NCBI RefSeq assembly: GCF_043641665.1
Contig: NC_092191.1
Coordinates: forward strand, 609,501-673,500
DNA from: Enoplosus armatus
Taxonomy: Eukaryota; Chordata; Actinopteri; Centrarchiformes; Enoplosidae
DNA length: 64,000 bases
Direction of reading: 5' to 3'
Shown: positions 51,758-62,908 of the stretch, one piece after another
How the letters are laid out: the number at the start of each line of letters is the position of its first letter
Position numbering within the stretch: position 1 is the stretch's first letter
Notes under the pieces: model-generated
Database searches by the model: none
Told to the model about the DNA's origin: nothing
The model's input: the letters and a program-made list of their open reading frames with translations, nothing else
Program-made: the position numbers and the translations under genes

Positions 51758-53491
51758 TGTGACTCCTCGTGATCTAAACTCCACCAACAAACAGCACAGA
51801 AACAAATTTCTCTTCCTGATTAACTGAGGAAGACGGCTGCATATTTACTGTAAAATCTGGAACAGACAACCAGCGAAACACAAACTGTAGACTGACAACA
51901 TACAACACGGCATGACAGGAGAATATTATTTAAAACTCACTGTAAGATGTGAAAGGTGTCTGTTGGTAAAACCTGCAGATCAGACAGCTCTGCTGGCTGT
52001 TCACACCTGAACGTCCTCCAAGCCGCTTCTCCTTATCTATTAATAGACAAATCAAACTCACACGTGTCACTTGGCGCCTGCTGGCCCGCATGTTCCTGCC
52101 GCCATGTTGGAGGATGGCCAAAGACGTGAATGGATATGTAATTACCACAAGTACACAAGTGGACTTAAAGGACCAGAACAGCAGATTCATTTACAACTTA
52201 GTTCATTTCAAGTTTAATTCATTTACAGATGGGAGACGAATGAAAGTAAAACCCAACCTGTGTGTTGTTCTACCAAGAACTTCAACAACTGCAGTGCTCC
52301 CTTTTCGCCATACATTCTCCAAGACTGCAGCACTCTCACATTTTTTCAAAACATATTCACTATTCTAGTGTTTTGATGATTGTGGACGAGAGCACTGTCT
52401 AACACAAAGACCACTAGAACTTCTTTAAGGACCCCTAGAACCTCCTCAAGGGCCATTAAAGCCTCCTAAAGTACCCTAGATTCTCCTCAGTGACAACTAA
52501 AACCTCTTAATAGATCCATAGAACCTCTTTGTTGACCACTAGAACATCTTAAAGGACCCCTAGACCTTATTTTAGATTCTGGGGGTTGTGTTCTAGGGGC
52601 TGATGTAAAGGGTCTAGGCTTTATAATTAGTATGTTATTTGTAATGAACACTGCAGCTTCAAGTGAACGCTAGCAGCACTTCAGACTGACGGTCTTGTTG
52701 TATTTGGTCTCGATCTTTATTGCTCAGTGGTCATCACTGTGGTGGTTCCTTTCTGCACTTCCCAGTGATCACCTGGCAAACAGTTTTGATAGGTCTGCAG
52801 TATCTTGGATTTTCAGTTGGCATAGTTTCAGGTGCTTTAGTTGCATGTGTTCATGTTTTTTTGTACCTGCTCATGTGTATGTCAGAACAAAGTATTAGGC
52901 GCACAGTACGGTATAAGGCAATCCAGTAAACAACAACACAAGAGTGTATTAAAAAATAACTGACTGAAGACAGATCTGTTGTATTGGTTAGCACTGGACA
53001 GATGAGACTCTGAATGTTCATTAGTGATTGAATTGAAATAATTGGTAGCCCAAGTTCTCCCAGAACTTTTTTCAGACCAAAACTGATGTAATAAGCAGAT
53101 TTGTCGACGTTTACCCTCCTTTAACTCTGCAAATGTGGCTGTTTATAGCTGCCCTCTGCCTCTGATGAATGAAGCATTAGAGGTGAATGTTCAATGTTCA
53201 ATCTGATTAGGAGTACCTGGACTTGGGCAGGAAGAATATGAAGGTGTAAAGTTTCAGCATACTTTTCTATAACTCCACTTACAACAACTCTTGTTTCTAT
53301 CTATTGCCCTCAGCTTTCTATCAGCTTTTTCTTTTTATGAAAAGGGTGTTGAGGGTGAGAGATCTTGAAGAAAGTTAATTTTAGAAACTTAAGATTGACT
53401 GATTGCTTATGGATGTCTGTAGATGATAAACTGTGTAATATTAACTCCTCGGTAACATCAACTTTGTCTCTATCTCTGCTTCCTTTTTCAG
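47333..53491. other. probable psd 5' intron / intergenic; no coding exon
   Basis: About 6 kb without a recognised exon. It contains G-rich runs near 47470-47480 and 51655-51667, a (TAA)n-type tract near 50297-50325, a long (GT)n at about 51700-51752, and a diverged tandem repeat at 52381-52570. A 119-aa frame at 48647-49006 and others are unsupported. Confidence 0.5.
52381..52570. repeat. diverged tandem repeat (ccactagaacctcctcaagg-like)
   Basis: About six degenerate units of roughly 30 bp, each with a tagaac(c/t)tc or taaa(a/g)cctc word followed by an aaggacc or similar word. It is much more diverged than the other arrays, so it is older. Confidence 0.55.
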
Positions 53492-53500
53492 GTTGAAGAC

Positions 53501-53646
53501 ATGATGAGCACATGGAGGACAGACCTGGCAGTCCAGTTCCACCTCTGACCCCAAACAGTTTGGTACTTTACTGGGTACCAGGAGGTCAAGGGACCCTTTG
53601 CACAAATAGCAAAGGTCCACAGAAAAAGGAAGATCAGGGCATTTAG
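53501..53646 (+). other. two upstream ORFs in psd leader (15 and 44 codons)
   Basis: After the acceptor at 53490-53491 the leader contains ATGATG at 53501, giving a 15-codon frame that stops at 53546-53548. An ATG at 53512 opens a 44-codon frame (MEDRPGSPVPPLTPNS...) that stops at 53644-53646, 17 bp before the psd ATG. Neither overlaps the main frame, which is itself closed upstream by TAA at 53652-53654. Confidence 0.6.
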
Positions 53647-53663
53647 GTGATTAAGTTACCAAC

Positions 53664-56600
53664 ATGTCTCAGGCAGGTAAAGTCCTCCACCTGTACGTTG
53701 AGGTGAGGTCTGTTGCAGAGGAGGAAGGGATGGTACCAGAAAGAAGAGATGATGGGACTGGTCACCTGATGCTTCAGTGTGCAGATGTCCTCCCTCACTC
53801 CCAGAGAAGCTCCACCCGCTCCAGTCCCAACCGCAGTCCAGATCTTTCTCCAGTCTCTCAGCACCAAACCAGGGTTGGAAGCCACAACTCACTCCCCCAA
53901 AAGTCTTCTTCCAGGCACTCAGTCAGCTTCCAACTTCAAAACCCTGATGCTACAGGGTCTCCCACCCAGGTCCACCGGCAGGATGTGTTGTATGACAGTT
54001 TTGGTCAATTGCTCCAGGTCCTTGCACCTGGAACAACCAGTCCAGGCCAGCATGGCTCACAGGGACATACCCGTTCCTCTGACATGGATCCCTACCGGGG
54101 AAGGGTGCCTATCTCCCCATCTTCTACATCCTCTGGGAGGCTGACTGTACCCTCCACACCCACCAGCAACCGCAGGTCCTATGAGGTGCCAGGTTTGAGG
54201 GGTGAGGAGGGGAAGACATCTGTGGTGACCTTTGGCTACATAGAGAAAGCTAACGTTCACGGCATGGGTGGCCGTCGTACTTCTGTGTGCCAAAGTGAGT
54301 TGGACAATCCTCTTAATAGAATGGATGGGCAGCTGCTGCCTGCCCATCTGCGGAAGAGGTTGAGCGACCCAGTGTGGTACAATGGTCAGCCAGGCCAAGG
54401 CGATCCTTACCCCAGTCCCCTGTACCCATCTCAGAATCAGTCCCCACGGGGCTCGCCTTACATGCAGAGGGCTAGCCTGGACGCAGTTGCCAGAGATGCC
54501 ACCTACAGGGCTTTGGAGGAGTTTGGATCCCCAGAACTCAGGCGCAGATTTGCTGGTCACAGCCCAGAGAATTGCAGCCCGACCCTGCCACGGCACTATC
54601 AGTCCCCTCGCTGCCGGTCCTGGGCGGGGTCACCTGTCCTGCCCCGCAGTACCCTCACCCTGCCATCCAAGGCCCAGCTCCTGGAGCTGGACAGGGGAGT
54701 CTGCCGTAGTTCAGTGAATGGACTACCCAGAAGTCCTGCCTCTGACCACCTGTGTGCCCATACTGGGTACTCCTCCCACTTAGTGGCTCCAACCTCAACT
54801 CTGCGCTCTTATGGACTTCCCCAAACCCAGCAGAGGCCATGGGTGGGGGGCGAGAGCCCCAGGTTGTCCAGCAAATTTCACCCACCTTTACCTGCGGGGA
54901 GACCCACGGACATCCAGCATGAGATGCCAACTAGCATATTCCCCACCAGCAACCATTCCAGGACTGGCTACCAATCTAGTGGGAACCCCCAACACAGTGT
55001 TAATAGTAGCTATAGTGCTAATATCACCAACACCAGTCATAATGCTACAGACAGCATACACTACAGTGCTAATGATAATTCCAACTTATCCAACAAGACT
55101 CACTACAAATCGTCACGCTGCAGTAGCAGAGCCAGTGATGCAGTCAGCCCTACCAATGGCAGGAGAAGCGTCTCCCCATCCTTAAATGCTGAAGTGGCTG
55201 GTAAGTTAGCTGTGGAGGCTGCCAAACTGTCCACCATTTTTGCAGACAGACGGACTCCTTCTCCAACACCTTCTCACGCTGAGTCACTGAGGTCAGAGAG
55301 TCCCAAGATAGGAGGGTCATTCCTAAGAGAATCCCAACCTTATGCCACTCTTCATGGGCGAAGCTCCCCTGAGCCTCTGCAGGCTGACAACCAGAGCCAC
55401 AGATTGAAAACGGATAAAGCAATACCTCAAACCAGACCAGGATGTGTCTCCCCTCTCTTATCCCAGAAAGGCTTGTCTTCACCAGCATCTCCGGCCTTGC
55501 CGGCTAGGTTGCACCGTGCAGCCAGCTCTCAATCGCCAGTCTTGGACCCACAGCAGCAACAGGGTTCATCACCGACTAAGGACATGTCTGCCCTGCACCG
55601 CTACCAGCCGCCACAGTACACTGGAAACCACAAATCACCTAGCATGGAGCTAAGGCAATATGATTACCTCTTTCATAGATCACCAAGGGACAGCCCTGAA
55701 CTCTCAAGGAGACTTCTCTCCAGTCAAAACACAGAAGTATTTCCTGTGAGCTGGACCTCCAGGCACCAGGAGTGGAGGGAGGCTGGACCAGTCCAGGTTG
55801 GGGACGAAGTCTGTGAAGAAAACTTCGGACAGTCAACCTCTGGAATTTACACTCCAAGCAAAGTGGAGTATCATAAGGTCGAAGGAGACAAAGGAATAAA
55901 GACGTCAGGGCACGGGTACCAGAGGCCAGTTATTGATGTGTCCAAGGATCAGAGAGATGAGGTGCAGGATTACAGCGGGGCTACTGGGACATCCTCTCAA
56001 AGCTCCAGTGGGGTAACAGGCAGCTTGGGAGACAGTTCCCAGCTGGACAGAAACGACAGTCTGTCCCCCGAAACCTCGAGTCAGTCCAGCCATGATACAG
56101 CAGACACCGGCTCAGGGATACAGGTTGGCTGGGTGGGAGCGTGATGAGGGTTTGATTGTATGTAAATACATCTATGTCTGTGCGTATATGGAGGTAATCA
56201 TGTAGATTATGTATGTATGTATGTGTATGTTTTGAATCTGTGTGGCTATGTACTGTATATATATGTGTGGGCAGGGTGAGTCTTCCCATCATGTCTTGAC
56301 ATATTGTCACATTTACCTCAATAACAATAAATATATAACAGAAATCCAAAGTTCCTCCCCAGTAAAATATGTACGCCTCATCATTGTAACAAAGAGACTC
56401 AGTATCTTGTTAGCACTCAACAACTACAGCTCCCATGAGGCTTTGGCTGCACCTCTGGGTCTGAGACTAATGAGATATGTTGTTTAATGCTAACAAAAAT
56501 AGTTTTCTCTTTATCAGAACATTACAGCAACATAAACTAGTTAAACAGTTTCTCTTCAACTCACAGATTGTTGGAAAATTAGTTATTTAAACTATTAAGT

Positions 56601-57329
56601 CTCTTGTGATTTCTCTGAACACTATCACTTACATCTGATTTTAAAGTGACTGAAGGTAGTTTTTGATGTGACACTGTTTGAAGTGTTTTCTTGAACGCTG
56701 TTAAGGCACTGATGTACATACTCAAGTCACCTTGCAGTCCTGCTGTCCTGTGGAGCTGTGAGACTTTAAAAGTTAAATTATATGAAAATATAATTCTTCT
56801 TAAATTTAAGCTGAATGTGCAGTGTGAATGTGTCCTATGTGTTTTCATGGAATAGAAAAGATTAGTCAAGGGAAACATCCTATAAATGCTTTAACTCTTT
56901 CTTATGCCCTGACATGGATTTGAAAATAACGTATTTCTAGTTATAGATAATTTCTGTGAGAAATACTGTGGAAACACATTATTTCATTACACTGCTGTCT
57001 TTCCTCCTCGTGCAGTCGGACAGTGGCTCAGCGTCAACTCCGTCTTCGCGATCACAGAAGATCGCCCGAGCCAAGTGGGAGTTCCTGTTTGGAGGGCAGA
57101 CAGAGAAGAGTCGCTGCAGTAAAGGTACTGTACAACCGGTTTCATTTGTTTTCGGGTTGTCCGTCCGTCATTTCGTCCCATTCTTGTGAATGAATCAGAA
57201 TCAGAAATACTTTACTGATCCCCGGGGGGAAATTATACAGTACCGATGCTCCCATTATATATGTATATGTATGTATTGCACTGTTGTGTATGAAATGCGA
57301 TGTCCTTCTAGGCCTGGAAGGAATTTTTC

Positions 57330-57370
<41 letters not shown>

Positions 57371-60300
57371 CAATAGTAGTAGCAATAGTAGTAGTAGTAG
57401 CAGTAGTAGTAGTAGTAGGAGCAGCAATAGTAGCAGTAGTAGTAGTAGTAGTAGTAGTAGCAGTAGTAGTAGTAGTAGTAGGAGCAGCAGTAGTAGTAGT
57501 AGTAGTAGTAGCAGTAGTAGTAGTAGTAGTAGCAATAGTAGTAGTAGTAGTAGTAGTAGTAGTAATAGTAGCAATAGTAGTAGTAGCAGTAGCAGTAGTA
57601 GTAGTAGCAGTAGTAGTAGCAATAGTAGCAGTAGTAGTAGTAGCAATAGAAGTAGTAGTAGCAGCAGCAATAGTAGCAGTAGTAGTAGTAGTAGCAGTAG
57701 CAGTAGTAGCAGTAGCAGTAGTAGTATTAACAGAAGTAGTAGCAGTAGTTCTTGTTTAACCTTCCAGCAGGTTAAAGGGCCAATCTGTCTTTTCTCTTGT
57801 TTTGTTTCTCCACTCTGTGAAGTAAACAAGCAGCTTCAGGAGCTTCCAGTCTTCTTCTAAGCCAATTAGCTGAAGCTTAACATCAGCTAGAACAGGTCTT
57901 ACAGTGTGCAACTCTACTCACAAGTATTACTACACACCACTACTCACTTCCTGTTCTATATTTAGCATCTTTTTCCGACTTTCCGACTTTCACTTTTACA
58001 CTAGTTGCCTTAATTTTTTTAACTGAGGTAATTGGTGTCTGCTGGCTGTGGAAATGTGTGGCCTTATCTCACCCTGAAGCAGTCCAAAAAATGTAAAGTG
58101 TAAAACTTTTCCTTTAACCTCCCAAGTTGGTTAAAAATAGCAAAATGTTTTCCCTTTGCTTTACATCCAGTATGTTGCCTCCAATAAATAGTCGCCGTTT
58201 TCTGTCAATTAACTAATCAGTGACTTGACTAATGGTTTCAGATCCACAGCCGATGTACATTTCTTCGCATTTATGATGAGAATTCCATTGAATTTGATTG
58301 TGTGTTTGACCTATATATGTCGTAAGTATGAACATTTTACAGTGTAAACTTGTCAGTGCTCTCTGGTGGACAAACTCTGTAATGAAGACACTGTTTTTAA
58401 ATGATGTCTTTGTCATTTACTCACATTCTGTTACTGAGTTTACGCAGATGCTGATGTTAATATCAGCTGATATACAGTTTATTGGCTGTAGTACAGCATT
58501 GGCATGGTTTCTGGAGATGGCCATGAAATACTTATAATTTTGCACCAAAAGGTTATTTATAATTGGTAAAAAGATAACTGAAACGTGCAGTTTAGAGGTC
58601 AGTAATGTATGTCGACTGTATGTATACAACTGTATCATCTGCATACAAATATATCTTCACTTGGCTTCGCTGGATGTTCCTTCTAGTATTGTTTATAAAA
58701 ATGGACGACAGAACCTTGTGGTACCCCAGTTGAGATCTTTACGACTTCAGACATAAAAACTCTTCACTTTCTCTTTCTCCTGCAGACGCCTCCTACCAGC
58801 GGCTCGCCCAGCCCCACCCCTCCCTCCTCCCTCCATCTAAGACCAGCCAATCAGAGGAGGGGGCGGGACGGCGAAGGTCAGAAGTTGTCACATCACGAGG
58901 TGCGACAGGTTGAGGTGGAGCTGGTGACCCCCGACCCTCGAGGCTCCACCCCCAAGACGGGCATCATTCGCCAAACCATCAAATACTCTGAGACGGATCT
59001 GGACGCCGTGCCACTGCGGTGCTACAGGGAGACCGACCTGGACGAGGTGATCTGATTTAATCCGATCTGATTCTATCTAGTTCGTCTCATCTGGTTTTGT
59101 AATGTCTTAATGTTCACGTATATCAAATATTGATTATTGTTGTGTAGGTGATGCGGGCGGAGGCAGAGGCAGCCGAGGAGGCAGAGGCGGACTCTGCCTT
59201 TGGGAGTAACCGCAGCGTCCTGGGAAACTCCAGCTTCAGCCCTGCCGACGCCTCTCCGAAACCTCGAACAGGTGGGGGGAAGGAGGAGGAAGAGGAGGAG
59301 GACGAGGAGGAAGAGGAAGACGAGGACGAGGAAGGAGTAGTGAGCTGGGCCAGTGTACGAATGCTGGGAGACAGACAGAGACAGAGAGCCACCAAGGAGG
59401 AGGACGAGGTGTTTGGTCTGCTGCTGAAGGGGTGAGAGTGTTTACATTTAGTCAAATTGTCTCCATTAAAGTATCTGAATCAGCTGTTAGCAGTGTAGCT
59501 ATCACTGGACCACAGTGATACTGAAGGAAACGTCTGTTCTGCAGTTATAAGGAGTGTCTTTTTCCCCCACACACCCACTTCCATTCTCCTCCGGCTCCCC
59601 TCGCAGTTTGAAAACATCTGCATCCAAGTATACAGGAATAAAATATTTACAGATGTTATAAACATTCTTTGACACTCGAGGCTAAAGAAAACACTGCCTG
59701 CTTCACACAGACAGACTATCTGTTACAGCTCTACCACTAACAGTCAGGTAGTGAATATGTCCAAGACAGTCTTGTGTTAAAAACATGTTTGCAGTCCATT
59801 TATCATCAGTGTGATACCAGATATTTTGTACATTAACATTTACTGGTTTAATGGCTGTACTCCTCCATGCTGTGTCATATCAGTATATCCTGACTAGTGC
59901 AGGCTGTCTGAGTGGCAGGAAAATCGTCTCAAAGGTCCCACCAAAATCTTGTTGTTCAGGAGAAACTTTAGGCCTGAATGTTTCATGTCGATAACCTGCC
60001 TCACTGTCATGATCTAATTCTGTCTATCTGTATTCTGTAGCACACCCACATTACAGCCAGTTTGTACACTTCCTATCAAGCAGATTTAATCCAGTAGGTC
60101 AGGACAAATTTGCACATGAACAACCCTCTTTCAGGGTTCTGGACGACATGTCGGAAAACGTTTCGAAGGACAGGACATACGCATGTGCTTGATCTGCACC
60201 AGAGCCTTTAAAGTTTGGTGTTTGTTCACCTTTCAGGCCGTTGGATGCGTCGTCCAACTCACACGGTGGCCTTAAGTCTCCCATCTCCATCGGCAGCCCC

Positions 60301-60820
60301 CGCCGACCCTCTGAAAGCAACCTTGACTCCTTCAGCCGCCATTTTGAAAGCATCATGGAGTCTCACCGGGCCAAAGGCACCTCGTACAGCAGCCTAGACA
60401 GCGTTGACCTTCTGACCTCTGGATCCACGTCTGTGTTCACCTTCGACCTGCCCACCCTCACCCCAGAGATCCAGGTAGGAGAGCGAAGCTGAAAATACGA
60501 AGGATCGTATCGATACGTCCTGTATGATAGGAGGTAAGACTGATGTGTTTGTGTGTTCAGAGTCAGATCTGCGAGAGCGCCAAGCAGATCATAGAGCTGA
60601 GTTTTGCCCCGCTGGCCCACCCGGACCCGTCTGCCCCCTCAGAGACGTCTCGCTCCGAAATCACCCTCAGTGCCTCGGGGGCGGGGCTCCGAGGTGGCTC
60701 CAAAGACGACTCCGGCCCTCCAGTTCGATCCAAGTCTGAGAAAGAGTCGTGGCGTCGCTCCATCCTCAAAGATGGCTTCCGCAAGGCGAGCTCAGCCCCC
60801 TCGCTCCACAGCAGTCCCAG
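53664..60820 (+). CDS. psd: PSD/EFA6-type Arf6 exchange factor, N-terminal exons (partial)
   Basis: PSD proteins activate Arf6 at the plasma membrane through SEC7 and PH domains, which would lie right of base 64000. Exons: 53664-56123, 57016-57124, 58786-59046, 59148-59431, 60237-60474 and 60561-60820. The first, 820 codons and Ser/Pro-rich, holds [13 protein letters not shown] (about 186-198), similar to the human PSD segment SSVVIFRFVEKASV. Later exons give [37 protein letters not shown], a long Glu/Asp run, and [20 protein letters not shown], all in the order found in PSD. Start: first ATG after an in-frame TAA. The first exon's donor is GTTGGC, a weak site. Exon 57016-57124 ends in phase 1, but 58786-59046 must be read in phase 0, so a micro-exon may be missing between them. 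Other phases agree. PSD2-4 are less likely given the motif set and elovl linkage. Confidence 0.88.
57331..57740. repeat. compound (AGT)n/(AGC)n microsatellite in psd intron
   Basis: About 410 bp of trinucleotides with AGT runs interrupted by AGC, AAT and AGG units. Because the unit is three bases, one plus frame reads as poly-Val/Ala and a minus frame as about 150 leucines. These are not genes. Confidence 0.97.
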
Positions 60821-62451
60821 GTGAGTCAGAGCGGATGGTACAGGTCCAGACTAAGGACAGGAAGTGTTTGTTCTGGTTCCTGTTGTTCCTTTGTGGGTGA
60901 CCCTTTAAGGCTATTTTCTCCATGCACCTTGGACCCTGATGGTCCCTGTTTTGTTTTCAAAATGGCAAATAAACTATTATTATATTGTCCTACTCAGGAT
61001 ATGAATTTCTATTAACATTAACATTCATTCAATATTCATGAGTAAATAAGCGATAAACGGTAATGAATAAATGTTTCACCGTAGGAATGGTTTCTTGGGG
61101 TTTTCAGCAGAACATGTAATTTTTGCCCCAGGGCTTCATAATGTGGTGCTGCCACCACGTGGTTGCTGAAGTGAGTTTTCAGTGATTTGAAGGAGAAATG
61201 TTCACTTGACTCCAGTTGAAAGTTGTCTTTGTTGCTGCTGTTGTTGTCTTCATCATCGCCCTGGAATCAGGATGATAAAGGACAGATTTTTTCTTTACTG
61301 TCTTTCATTGGCTGTAGTCGTTCCTCTTGTCCGTACCGTCTGTGAAGTGATCCCTTCCTCAGTGTCTCTATCAGGATCACTGTATGTGAAAGTCAAGACT
61401 TTATTTAAAATGTATCATAGACACAAACAATCAAATAAATAGTGACTCTGTGGAGGGACTGAAACCTGCTGCAGTAACAGAGATCAGCCACATGACGGCA
61501 TCAGAGAGTCATGATGTGGTTACAGTTAATGTTCATTTTGTTCTGTGTGTGTGTGTGTGTGTGTGTGTGTCTGTCTGTCTTTGTGAGGGCCAAGAGTAAG
61601 AGTAAATAAGGGTTTAAATATTTTGGAAAGTGAAGATATTTTTGGAAAGACAGGAGGTTTTATTGAGTGAGGAGATTTGTTTTTGTCGTGTCTCTAAATC
61701 TTGAAATGGTTGTGACGGTTAAAACAATGAGGGTTCTCGCAAGTATTGAAGTACAAACGTGAGTGTGTGTGTGTTGTGTTTGTGTGTGTTTACATGCATG
61801 TGTGTGAGGATTTGACTGGACTGTACGCCCAGGCTGTGAGACAACACATGAGTTTAATTATAGTGTCTGACGTGTAGCTGAGCTGAACACACACACACAC
61901 ACACACACACACTGTCCTGTGTAGGTGGGTAAAGAGGGCGACACTGAGCGACCTTGTTTGAATCTGAATTTATTTAAACTGTTTCTGGTTTTGAGAGAAA
62001 AAGAGGAGAACAAACTGAAGCTCATTCACTTTTTCACGTTTTTAGCAGAGGGAGTTTTATGATAATGTGTAACAGAAAACTACAGCGTTTCATTCTGACT
62101 AAATGAGAGTTGATGATGAGAGACAAATTATTCAAAATCGTCTGTTTGACTCTAAATGGGACCATCATTTACTAAATGAACATCAAACTGCAGTGAAAAA
62201 GACTTGAAACTAGCAACTGAGTCCATGAACTCATGAGGAAAATGTTTGCTGAGGTCGTAAATCAAGAGAGAAGTCGGGTCGTTTTCTCATAGACTTCTAT
62301 ACAATCTGACTTCTTTTAGCAACCAGTGGAGTCGCCCCCTGCTGGCCATTAGAGAGAATGTGAAGTGATTGTGTAAGTTTTATTGGCGGTAGTTTAACAG
62401 CGATATAACAGGATCAGCTGTTAACCAGAGAAAGTGTTTTTCACAAAGTGG

Positions 62452-62605
62452 CAGTGGTGGAAGTGAGTACTAGTTAGTACTAGTAAAAGTAGTAATACCA
62501 CTGAGTAAAAATACTTTGTTACAAATATTTGTAAAATACAATTGTATTTAAGTATAGTACTTGAGTAAATGTACTTAACGTGCTTAATGTTACTTTCCAC
62601 CACTG
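62452..62605. mobile_element. 154-bp hAT-like MITE with perfect 11-bp TIRs
   Basis: Begins cagtggtggaa and ends ttccaccactg, exact reverse complements. The flanking octamers caaagtgg and cagagtgt agree at 6 of 8 positions, which suggests a decayed 8-bp target duplication as made by hAT transposons. Internal words (aaaagtagtaataccactg, tacttgagtaaatgtactt) tie it to the other AT-rich repeats here. Confidence 0.75.
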
Positions 62606-62894
62606 CAGAGTGTCGAGTATGACTCTGATGAATTAGTGCAGTGGGAATAAACATTATACTGAATTTATCAAGTCAACAGGAATTTTACTAAAAAGTCATC
62701 AAAGAGGAACAATGAGAAATAAAGTGTTTGTAATGAAGAGCTGCTTCTCTGTGCACTTAGAAACAAAGGTTGTTTCGTCTGATCTGTAGTCTGTGTTCTG
62801 TTCCTCCGTCTCGTCCGTTCAGTCTGTTGTGTTGTTGTCATACCTGGTCCTTGGCAGCCAATCAGACCTGGCGCCCGGCCAGTCTACGGCTGCG

Positions 62895-62908
62895 GTAACC
62901 ACGGCAAC
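62895..62908 (+). promoter_or_regulatory. RFX X-box (GTAACCACGGCAAC) in psd intron
   Basis: Full match to GTNRCC-(2)-RGYAAC, differing by one base from the X-box at 47276. It is in a small GC-rich patch (62870-62940), which could be an internal promoter or enhancer of psd. Function is inferred from the motif only. Confidence 0.5.

Noticed and set aside
57190..57829. Poly-valine and poly-leucine proteins
   Set aside because: Translations of the (AGT)n/(AGC)n microsatellite within a psd intron.
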